Under the pieces are notes generated by a model, which worked only from the letters and a program-made list of their open reading frames with translations, ran no database searches and was not told the origin of the DNA. From positions 1,006,272-1,040,585 of the forward strand of contig CP070783.1 of assembly GCA_020346465.1 (NCBI GenBank): DNA of 34,314 nucleotides, written 5' to 3'. The stretch comes from Deltaproteobacteria bacterium (GTDB taxonomy: Bacteria; Desulfobacterota; Deferrimicrobia; Deferrimicrobiales; Deferrimicrobiaceae). This document shows positions 8,060-14,428 of the stretch, one piece after another; positions within the stretch are counted from its first letter, which is position 1, and each line of letters begins with the position of its first letter. The position numbers were made by a program, and so were the translations under genes.

Positions 8060-9388
8060 ATGGAATACCGTTCCCAGAAAATCGCCTACTGGTACTTCGT
8101 GGCGGCGCTTCCGCTGTTCGTCCTGCAGGTTTTCCTGGGGCTTTATCTCGGCAGCAGCTACGCCTTCACCATCCCGCAGGAGATCGTGGACGTATTCTCC
8201 TTCGCCACGGCGCGGTCGATGCACACCAATCTCCTGGTCCTGTGGATGCTGCTGGGCTTCATGGGGGGCGCGTACTATATCGTGCCCGAGGAGACGCAAT
8301 CGGAGATCTACTCCCCGGGCCTGGCCTACTTCCAGCTCGTCGCCCTGCTGGTCACCGGCGTCGTCGCGCTGATCGGCTTCTTTTTCGGGTGGACGCAGGG
8401 ACGCCCCCTCCTGGAGATCCCCCGGCCGCTCGACCTCGTGGTGGTCGTCGGGGCGCTGATCTTCCTGTTCAACATCGGGATGACGATGCTGAAAGCGAAC
8501 CGGTGGACCGTCATCCAGGGAACGCTCCTGGGCGGCCTGGTCTTCCTCGCCCTCCTCTACCTGTTCGGAATCCCCTTCTACAGGAACGAGGTGATCGACT
8601 GGTACTACTGGTGGTGGGTGATCCACCTCTGGGTGGAAGGGGCGTGGGAGCTCGTCACGGGGGCCATCCTGGCGTTCATCCTGATGAAGCTCACCGGGGT
8701 GGACCGGCACGTCGTGGAGAAGTGGCTCTACGTCGAGATCGGCCTCTTCATGTTCACGGGGATCGCCGGGACCGGGCACCACTACTACTGGATCGGCGCC
8801 CCCCGCTACTGGCTCTGGATCGGCGGGATCTTCTCGGCGCTCGAGCCGCTCCCGATCCTGCTCATGGTCATCGACACGATGCTGCACGTCAAGGAGCGCA
8901 AGACGCAGATCGTCAACCCGCTCGTCTGGACGTACGCGATCGGCTGCGCCGTCTTCCACATGATCGGCGCCGGGGTGTGGGGCTTCGCGCACACGCTCCC
9001 GCAGATCAACTACTACACGCACGGCTCCCAGGTCACCGTCTCCCACGGCCACCTGGCGTTCTTCGGCGCCTACGCCCTGCTGAACCTGACGACCTTCTAC
9101 TTCGCGATGCCGAAGCTGAAAGGGATCGAGGTCTTCGATGACCGGCGCGGAAAGATCGGGTTCTGGACGATGAACGTCGCGATGATGATCATGGGGCTCA
9201 CGTTCGGCGTGGCCGGGGTCCTGCAGGCGTACATCGAGAGGGTGCTCGGGATGGGGTACATGACGGCCCAGTCGTACATGCGGCTGTGGATGCTGGTGAC
9301 CATCGTCGCGGGGGTCTTCTTCCTGGCCGGGCTGCTCACCACCGTCACGGATCTGCTCACCCTGAGGCCCGCCAAGCAGGAGGCATGA
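8060..9388 (+). CDS. norB: Cytochrome c-dependent nitric oxide reductase, catalytic subunit
   Basis: 442-residue, ~12-helix heme-copper-oxidase superfamily protein that reduces 2 NO to N2O. The cNOR ligand set is complete. Low-spin heme His55 (RSMHTN) pairs with His331. FeB ligands are His189, His240 and His241, with Glu193 (HLWVEGAWE). Glu197 and Glu262 (SALEP) are the conserved acidic residues, and His329 (SHGH) is the heme b3 ligand. The Glu at position 193, a hallmark of NorB, separates it from cbb3 oxidase CcoN. The sequence closely follows classical NorB (YWWWVIHLWVEG, GTGHHYYWIG). The maturation genes norQ and norD are absent nearby. The next gene encodes a shortened relative of the same superfamily. 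Confidence 0.93.
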   Translation: MEYRSQKIAYWYFVAALPLFVLQVFLGLYLGSSYAFTIPQEIVDVFSFATARSMHTNLLVLWMLLGFMGGAYYIVPEETQSEIYSPGLAYFQLVALLVTGVVALIGFFFGWTQGRPLLEIPRPLDLVVVVGALIFLFNIGMTMLKANRWTVIQGTLLGGLVFLALLYLFGIPFYRNEVIDWYYWWWVIHLWVEGAWELVTGAILAFILMKLTGVDRHVVEKWLYVEIGLFMFTGIAGTGHHYYWIGAPRYWLWIGGIFSALEPLPILLMVIDTMLHVKERKTQIVNPLVWTYAIGCAVFHMIGAGVWGFAHTLPQINYYTHGSQVTVSHGHLAFFGAYALLNLTTFYFAMPKLKGIEVFDDRRGKIGFWTMNVAMMIMGLTFGVAGVLQAYIERVLGMGYMTAQSYMRLWMLVTIVAGVFFLAGLLTTVTDLLTLRPAKQEA

Positions 9389-9466
9389 GGGAGCGCCGGG
9401 GGGGGGGTGAATCTTTCCCCGCGGCCGGAAAATCTAACGGGGGAGGGAGGAGACGCTCGAGGCGAG

Positions 9467-9513
9467 CGGGGACACCCTTTTTTCTCCCGACGAGCACCCC
9501 GGGAGTGTCCCCG
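9467..9513 (+). other. Nested intercistronic stem-loop between norB and the DUF1858 fusion gene
   Basis: The outer stem pairs CGGGGACA (9467-9474) with TGTCCCCG (9506-9513). The inner stem pairs CTCCCG (9484-9489) with CGGGAG (9500-9505). The 5' strand of the interior contains a T6 run. The structure ends 4 bases before the AAGGAGG ribosome site of the next gene, so it could tune processing or translation of the distal genes relative to norCB. Confidence 0.4.
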
Positions 9514-9526
9514 GTAAGGAGGAACG

Positions 9527-10480
9527 ATGGATCGGTACACCAAGGCATTCGTTGTCGCTTCACTCGCGTATTTCCTCCTGGCGGCCGTGCTGGGCGCCTG
9601 GATGGGGTCCGCCACGCCCGCGGGGTGGGTTCCGTTCGCCCACATCCATTTCAACCTGCTGGGCTTCATGTCGATGATGATCTTCGGCGTGGGGTACTTC
9701 ATCCTCCCCCGGTTCAACGGCCGTACCCTGCACTGGCCTTCGTGGGTCCCGCTCCACTTCTACGTGGCCAACATCGGCCTGATCGGAATGGTCGCCACGG
9801 CGCCGGAGCGCCCCTCGACGGGGTTCGCCCTCTTCGCCGGACTGTCGGTCGTGTCGGTGGCGATGTTCGTGATCAACCTCGGCGCGACGATGCTCATCGC
9901 GCCGGCGGTGGAGGAGGAAGAGGAGGAGATTCCCGCGCGTCCGCAGGCGCCGCCTGCCCCGCCCCCCCCTTCTTCCCCGCAGGTGGATATCCACCCCGAC
10001 ATGCGGGTGGGGGAGATCCTGACCCGGTGGCCCCAGACGGTGGAGGTCTTCGTGGCGAACGGGTTCGCCTCCCTGGGGAACCCGGAGCACCGGGAGCAGG
10101 TGAAGCAGATCCCCATCACGCTCCGGATGGCGTGCCAGCGGCACAACGTCGACCTCGAGCCGATGGTCGCAAGGCTTGCCGCCGCGGCCGGGGGAGAGCC
10201 CCGGGCGGCAGCGGCCGGCGGGGGGGCGGGGACAGGCCCCTCCGGAGGGGGGGGCCGCAGGGGAGGGCTCTCCCGCGGGGAGCCGATCCGCCCGGACAGC
10301 GTCCTCGGCGATATCCTCGCCGCGTATCCGGAGACGGAGAAGGTGTTCAAGCGGTATTACGGGGCGGGCTGCTTCTCCTGCCCCGGCCAGGCGACCGAAA
10401 GCGTCAAGCAGAGCGCGATGATGCACAACGTGAACGAGAAGGAGATCCTGACGGAGCTGAACCGGGCGGCCGGTTTCTGA
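9527..10480 (+). CDS. Heme-copper-oxidase-like membrane domain fused to two DUF1858 domains
   Basis: 317-residue fusion. Residues ~1-130 form four helices resembling a shortened subunit I of NOR/cbb3 oxidases; FAHIHFNLLGFMSMMIFG keeps two His and resembles the low-spin heme helix of NorB. After an acidic and Pro-rich linker (~131-152) comes a DUF1858 domain (~156-215) lacking the cysteine pair. A Gly-rich linker follows, then a second DUF1858 domain (~256-317) with CFSC (Cys282/Cys285). DUF1858 occurs with hybrid-cluster proteins and ScdA/RIC-like nitrosative-stress proteins. Its position after norB suggests a role in NO handling, such as sensing or redox coupling to NOR, or helping NOR assembly in place of NorQD. 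Function unproven. AAGGAGG precedes the ATG. Confidence 0.8.
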   Translation: MDRYTKAFVVASLAYFLLAAVLGAWMGSATPAGWVPFAHIHFNLLGFMSMMIFGVGYFILPRFNGRTLHWPSWVPLHFYVANIGLIGMVATAPERPSTGFALFAGLSVVSVAMFVINLGATMLIAPAVEEEEEEIPARPQAPPAPPPPSSPQVDIHPDMRVGEILTRWPQTVEVFVANGFASLGNPEHREQVKQIPITLRMACQRHNVDLEPMVARLAAAAGGEPRAAAAGGGAGTGPSGGGGRRGGLSRGEPIRPDSVLGDILAAYPETEKVFKRYYGAGCFSCPGQATESVKQSAMMHNVNEKEILTELNRAAGF

Positions 10481-10512
10481 AGCGCCCCGTCCCGGATCCT
10501 ACGGAGGGTGCG

Positions 10513-10914
10513 ATGATCGATCGGATGCAGGAACTGCTCGAGGCGGAACGCGCGGGGGTGCAGTGCCTCTCGGCGATGGCGGACGAGGCCCCGGAGGGGG
10601 AGAAGAAGGATTTCCTCCTGTTCCTCCGGAACGAGGAGGGGCGGTTCTGCACCGGGCTGCACCGCCTCATCGAGGAGAGGGGGGGAACCCCCAACGACCG
10701 GGTCGGATCGTTCGTGGACAAGGTCCTCGCCCTCGCGGGGGAGGCCGAGCGGCTCAGGCTCCTCTTGAAGGGGCAGGCGTGGGTCGTCCGCAAGATCGAC
10801 GAGATTCCGGCCGCGGAGAGGACCCCGGGGGAAAAGGCGTTCTTCGACGAGATGCGCGAGGCGCACGTGGTCAACATCGAGGCGTGCCGGAAATACCTCC
10901 CCGCGGGGGGATGA
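10513..10914 (+). CDS. Small ferritin-like four-helix protein (DUF6306-like)
   Basis: 133-residue, fully helical soluble protein, starting at the ATG that follows GGAGGGTGCG. Blocks such as ELLEAERAGVQCL, FLRNEEGRFCTGLHRLIEE, GQAWVVRKIDEI and EAHVVNIEACRKYL resemble what I know of the DUF6306 ferritin-like family. Glu/His residues are spaced as in di-iron four-helix bundles (ExxER, EEGRFxxxLH, EAHxxNIE), but metal binding is not demonstrated. It lies 32 bases after the DUF1858 fusion gene and is the last gene of the NOR cluster. By context it may protect against or repair NO or iron damage. Confidence 0.7.
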   Translation: MIDRMQELLEAERAGVQCLSAMADEAPEGEKKDFLLFLRNEEGRFCTGLHRLIEERGGTPNDRVGSFVDKVLALAGEAERLRLLLKGQAWVVRKIDEIPAAERTPGEKAFFDEMREAHVVNIEACRKYLPAGG

Positions 10915-10992
10915 CGCTGCCGCGAATCCGATCCCTGCGACCTGTCAACCGTCGGGTTTCCCCGTGGCCGTTCCCTCTGGCGAAAGGCCTTT

Positions 10993-11007
10993 GGCTCGCG
11001 GGGGCTT
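10993..11007 (-). repeat. Short repeat flanking the cupin gene, copy 1 (inverted)
   Basis: Reads AAGCCCCCGCGAGCC on the minus strand. It nearly matches AAGTCCCCCCGCGAGCC at 11554-11570 on the plus strand, so the cupin gene is bracketed by inverted copies. The sequence is simple and GC-rich, so chance similarity is possible. The rest of the 234-base gap (10915-11148) shows no gene or RNA that I recognise. Confidence 0.2.
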
Positions 11008-11148
11008 CCCCTCCGCTACGCTCGACGCAATCGAAGACCCCCTCCGAGGCGGCGAAGCCACTCTGGACGCCTTAACGACGGGCGCTCGCGCTCCGGTCCC
11101 GGTGACGTGGTATGCTGTCAGAAAATATCCGAATCCGGAGGAGACGCC

Positions 11149-11502
11149 ATGCACACGGCGAAGTGGAGCGACATCGAGGGAAAGGCGGTCACCGACCCCG
11201 GCGCGGAGGGCGTCACCATCCGGGTCCTGATGGGGGACAACGTCGGGGCGCCCACCTTCACGATGCGGCACTTCGAGATCGCCCCCGGTGGACGCACCCC
11301 CTTTCACGCCCACGCGTGGGAGCACGAGGTCTACATCCTCTCCGGCAGGGGGAAGGTCCGGCAAAAGGACGGGGAACGGGAGGTGGGACCGGGCTCCTTC
11401 GTCTACGTGCCCGGAGACGAGGAGCACAACTTCGCCAACGCCGGCGATACGCCCTTCACCTTCCTGTGCGTGATCCCCGCCAGCCTGCCCTGTATCAAGT
11501 AG
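11149..11502 (+). CDS. Single-domain cupin protein
   Basis: 117-residue small beta-barrel protein. Cupin motif 1 is GGRTPFHAHAWEHEVYIL (the two His and the Glu as metal ligands) and motif 2 is PGSFVYVPGDEEHNF (the last His). Family members bind Fe, Mn or Zn and act as small dioxygenases, isomerases or sensors; the substrate cannot be told. A good CCGGAGGAG ribosome site precedes the ATG. It is separated from the NOR cluster by 234 bases and converges on the ACIII operon, so it is probably its own unit. Confidence 0.85.
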   Translation: MHTAKWSDIEGKAVTDPGAEGVTIRVLMGDNVGAPTFTMRHFEIAPGGRTPFHAHAWEHEVYILSGRGKVRQKDGEREVGPGSFVYVPGDEEHNFANAGDTPFTFLCVIPASLPCIK

Positions 11503-11545
11503 TCCCCCCTGCAAGGGGCGATACGCCACCGGGACTCCAGGCGAT

Positions 11546-11570
11546 GCGGGGGCAAGTCCCCCCGCGAGCC
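11546..11570. other. GC-rich hairpin between the converging cupin and ACIII genes
   Basis: GCGGGGG (11546-11552) pairs with CCCCCGC (11559-11565) around a 6-base loop, in the 147-base gap between two converging genes. It has no T-tract. It may serve as a transcription end structure for either strand. The segment 11554-11570 is also the second copy of the short repeat at 10993-11007. Confidence 0.35.
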
Positions 11571-11601
11571 GGGGTCCCGGGTCCCCTGCGAAAGGAAAAC
11601 G

Positions 11602-11618
11602 TTCAAGAACGTCCCCGA
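11602..11618 (+). repeat. Dispersed 17-base motif, copy 2
   Basis: TTCAAGAACGTCCCCGA, 16 of 17 bases identical to the minus-strand copy at 6476-6492. Both copies are intergenic. Confidence 0.3.
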
Positions 11619-11649
11619 TGGGGTGACTTCATGGGCAGGTGACCCCGCG

Positions 11650-12681
11650 CTACGCTTTGAGGACGGTTCCCCCCGCCTCTTTCTTCATCACGCCGTGGAC
11701 AAAGAGAATCAGGAGAGCAAGGAAGTTGATCGCCGTCGCCAGCGGGTGCAGGGAAACGACGGGGGCAAGATAGACGAACCGTTCGACCAGGATCCCCAGC
11801 AGGATGGAAACGGACACGGCGAACACGACGAACGGGTTCGTCTTTGACCTGCCGGGCAGCAGGACGAGGAACGGGATGAAGAAGTAGAGGGCGAGGATCG
11901 ACAGGGAAAGTTCCCGCAGGGGCGACGAGGTTACCCTCGCCAGAAGATAACTCACCTCCTCGGGGAGATTCCCGTACCAGATCACGAGGAACTGGGCGAA
12001 AAAGAGCCCCACCCACAGAATGCTGAACCCGAACAGGAGGATGGCGATGTCTTTCAGGTCGGAGCGGCCTCCCGGCTCGTGGGTCGGTACGGGCCTTCCG
12101 TGGAGAAACGCGTAGAGGATGCCCGACAGGGCGAATCCCCCGAACAGGGATTCGATGAAGAAATAGCCTCCCATCAGCGTGTTGATCCACGGATACGCCA
12201 GCGACATGACCCAGTCGAACGCCATGAGGGACTGGGAGACGACGAAAACGAAGAGATAGATGCCGGCGAACCGCTCCCTCCCCTCCTCGTCCCGGTGGGA
12301 AGCGATGGCGAACCTTCTCGCCGCAAGGTAGGCGAGCAGCAGCAGGACGAAATTTCTCCCGACGAAAAACCCCTTGTCGAACCAGAGCCCCTCCCTGCCG
12401 ATCCAGGGATAGGAATCCACGAAGGGCGTGAGGAACAGGAAGAGGACCGAGACGAACAGCAGGAGGGGATGGACCGAGAGCAGCTCCCTCTTCACGGAGG
12501 CCACCCACTTGGCCTTGATCAGGGTGCATGCCGCCACGACGGCGATGCAGCCCTCGATGACCGCCGCCCAGAACAGGAGGGTCAGAAGGAGCGAGCCGCC
12601 GTCCTTGGCCAGGGGGCCGAACTGGGTGAGCGCCACGATCCCCCCCGCGAGGACGAACAGGACGATCCGGCCGCCCGTCAT
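11650..12681 (-). CDS. actF: ACIII subunit ActF (NrfD-like quinone-binding membrane subunit 2)
   Basis: 343-residue, ~10-helix membrane protein of the NrfD/PsrC type, the second and smaller quinol-interacting membrane subunit of alternative complex III (quinol:cytochrome c/electron-acceptor oxidoreductase). Family-like segments include SLMAFDWVMSLAYPW, GGYFFIESLFGGFAL and ILVERFVYLAP. Its ATG overlaps the actD stop by 4 bases (ATGA), so translation is coupled. It is the last gene of the operon. ActF is usually nearer 400 residues, so this copy is slightly short, mainly at the N-terminus. Confidence 0.85.
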   Translation of the reverse strand: MTGGRIVLFVLAGGIVALTQFGPLAKDGGSLLLTLLFWAAVIEGCIAVVAACTLIKAKWVASVKRELLSVHPLLLFVSVLFLFLTPFVDSYPWIGREGLWFDKGFFVGRNFVLLLLAYLAARRFAIASHRDEEGRERFAGIYLFVFVVSQSLMAFDWVMSLAYPWINTLMGGYFFIESLFGGFALSGILYAFLHGRPVPTHEPGGRSDLKDIAILLFGFSILWVGLFFAQFLVIWYGNLPEEVSYLLARVTSSPLRELSLSILALYFFIPFLVLLPGRSKTNPFVVFAVSVSILLGILVERFVYLAPVVSLHPLATAINFLALLILFVHGVMKKEAGGTVLKA

Positions 12682-13133
12682 CTCCGGGAACCCCTTCCTT
12701 CCGTCTCCCCCGGCTCCACGGTGATCACGAACGCGTTCCCGAACTCCTCCTTCGGAACGACGCCGAACACGCTCGGCAGACGGGCAAGGAGAAGAAACCC
12801 GAAAAACGTCGACAGGGCCCCGAACAGGATCGTCAGGGCGAAGGCGATGATGACGAACGGCGGGAGGGAGACGATCGGCTTCCCCCCGACGATGAGCGGC
12901 CAGCTGAGGGAGGTCAGGATCGTGAAGGCGAACCCCGTAGCCGTGCCGCTCGCGGCGCCCAGGAGAGCGAAGTTTTTCACCTTCGCCGGCTTTGGCGGCA
13001 GGATCTCGTCCACCTCGTGGACGTAAAAAGGGGTTTCCACCCGGATCCTTTCCTGCGGAACCCCTTCCCGGGCGAGGTCGCGAAGGGCCGAAAGGAATTC
13101 CTCCCTGTCCTGGAACATCATCCGATTCTCCAT
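12678..13133 (-). CDS. actD: ACIII subunit ActD (DUF3341)
   Basis: 151-residue protein with a soluble N-terminal ~60 residues, an EILPPKP linker and two helices (~65-90 and ~100-128). This is the architecture of DUF3341/ActD, a peripheral membrane subunit of alternative complex III. The open frame extends further upstream across actC, but the ATG at 13133 shares one base with the actC stop (TGATG) and the homology begins there. The C-terminus overlaps actF by 4 bases. ActD carries no cofactor. Confidence 0.85.
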   Translation of the reverse strand: MENRMMFQDREEFLSALRDLAREGVPQERIRVETPFYVHEVDEILPPKPAKVKNFALLGAASGTATGFAFTILTSLSWPLIVGGKPIVSLPPFVIIAFALTILFGALSTFFGFLLLARLPSVFGVVPKEEFGNAFVITVEPGETEGRGSRR

Positions 13134-14428
13134 CAGAGGTGCTCCTTGATTTCCGTGATCGACAGCACGGGCAAGGTCTTCAGGAAAAGCAGGTAGGCCG
13201 TGAAGAACAGCCCGAAGCTCCCCAGGGTGATCCCCACCTCGACGATGCTGGGGGAGTACGTCCCCCACGCGTACGGGTCGAAATCCCGGGCAAGGGAGGA
13301 GACGATGATCACGAACCGCTCCACCCACATGCCCACGTTCACCAGCAGGGAGAGGACGAACAGGAATACGACGTTGCGGCGCAGGCCCCGGACGAACAGC
13401 GTCAGGGGGGCGAGGGAATTGCAGAAGATCATGATCCAGAACATCACGCTGTAGTCGCCCAGGGCCCGGTACCGGAACGTCTCCATCTCGAAGGGGTTCC
13501 CGCTGTACCAGGCGAGGGCGAACTCGACCACGTAGGAGTAGGTCACGATGAGGGAGGTGAACAGGAGGATCTTCGCGATGCTCTCGAAATGGTCGTCGGT
13601 GATGTACCGGTCGAGGGCCAGGATCTTGCGCATGGGGACGACGAGGGTGATGACCATCGCCGTGCCGGAGAAGATCGCCCCGGCCACGAAATAGGGGGCG
13701 AAGATGGTGGTGTGCCACCCGGGGATGATGCTCATGGCGAAGTCCCACGAGACGACGGAGTGGACGGACGCCACCAGGGGGGTGGCGAAGGCGGCCAGGA
13801 ACAGGTAGAGCTGGTTGTAGTTCTTCCACTGCCTTCTCGTCCCCGTCCATCCGAGAGAGAGAAGCCCGTAGATCCGTTTCGCCGCACCCTCCTTGTACCT
13901 CCGCGCGATGGCGAAATCGGGGATCAGCCCCACGTAGAAGAAGACGACGCTCACGGTGAGATACGTGCTCACGGCGAAGACGTCCCAGACGAGAGGGGAC
14001 CGGAAATTCACCCAGAGCATCCGCTGCGTCGGATAGGGGAAGAGGTAGTAGAACTTCCAGGTCCGGCCGAGGTGGATCAGGGGGAACAGTCCCGCGGCGA
14101 GCAGCGCGAAAACGGTCATCGCCTCGGCGGGACGGTTGAAGCTGGTGCGGAACCGGGCGCGGAACAGGAACAGGACCGCCGAGATCAGCGTCCCCGAGTG
14201 GGCGATGCCGACCCAGAAGACGAAATTCGTGATGTAGACCCCCCAGCCCACGGGATTCATGAGTCCCGACACCCCCATGCCGGTCATCATCTGGTAACCC
14301 CATAATCCGAGGAGGCAGAGAAAGAGGGTGGCGGAGCATCCGAGGGCCGCAAGATACCCGATCCCCGGCTTCTTCATCGCGGAGAGGACGTCCTGCTCCA
14401 CCCGGGCCAGTTTGTCGGGTTTATCCAT
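13133..14428 (-). CDS. actC: ACIII subunit ActC (NrfD-like quinol-binding membrane subunit)
   Basis: 431-residue, ten-helix NrfD/PsrC-family integral membrane subunit and the main quinol-oxidising subunit of alternative complex III. Family segments include NPVGWGVYITNFVFWVGIAH, SVHSVVSWDFAMSIIPGWH (the His/Asp-rich quinol-site loop) and NVGMWVERFVII. I chose ATG 14428, which has GGGAGGAAG upstream and overlaps the actB stop by 8 bases. A GTG/ATG-type start 33 bases earlier would add 11 unconserved residues. It should pass electrons from quinol to the Fe-S domain of ActB. Confidence 0.9.
   Translation of the reverse strand: MDKPDKLARVEQDVLSAMKKPGIGYLAALGCSATLFLCLLGLWGYQMMTGMGVSGLMNPVGWGVYITNFVFWVGIAHSGTLISAVLFLFRARFRTSFNRPAEAMTVFALLAAGLFPLIHLGRTWKFYYLFPYPTQRMLWVNFRSPLVWDVFAVSTYLTVSVVFFYVGLIPDFAIARRYKEGAAKRIYGLLSLGWTGTRRQWKNYNQLYLFLAAFATPLVASVHSVVSWDFAMSIIPGWHTTIFAPYFVAGAIFSGTAMVITLVVPMRKILALDRYITDDHFESIAKILLFTSLIVTYSYVVEFALAWYSGNPFEMETFRYRALGDYSVMFWIMIFCNSLAPLTLFVRGLRRNVVFLFVLSLLVNVGMWVERFVIIVSSLARDFDPYAWGTYSPSIVEVGITLGSFGLFFTAYLLFLKTLPVLSITEIKEHL

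Noticed and set aside
8060-9388. norB as cbb3 oxidase subunit CcoN
   Set aside because: The FeB-site Glu (HLWVEG) and overall match to classical cNOR, plus an adjacent NorC, favour NOR; the usual CcoO/CcoP partners are missing.
10915-11148. Possible RNA gene in the gap before the cupin
   Set aside because: No cloverleaf, T-loop or known riboswitch pattern could be drawn; left as intergenic sequence with a short repeat.
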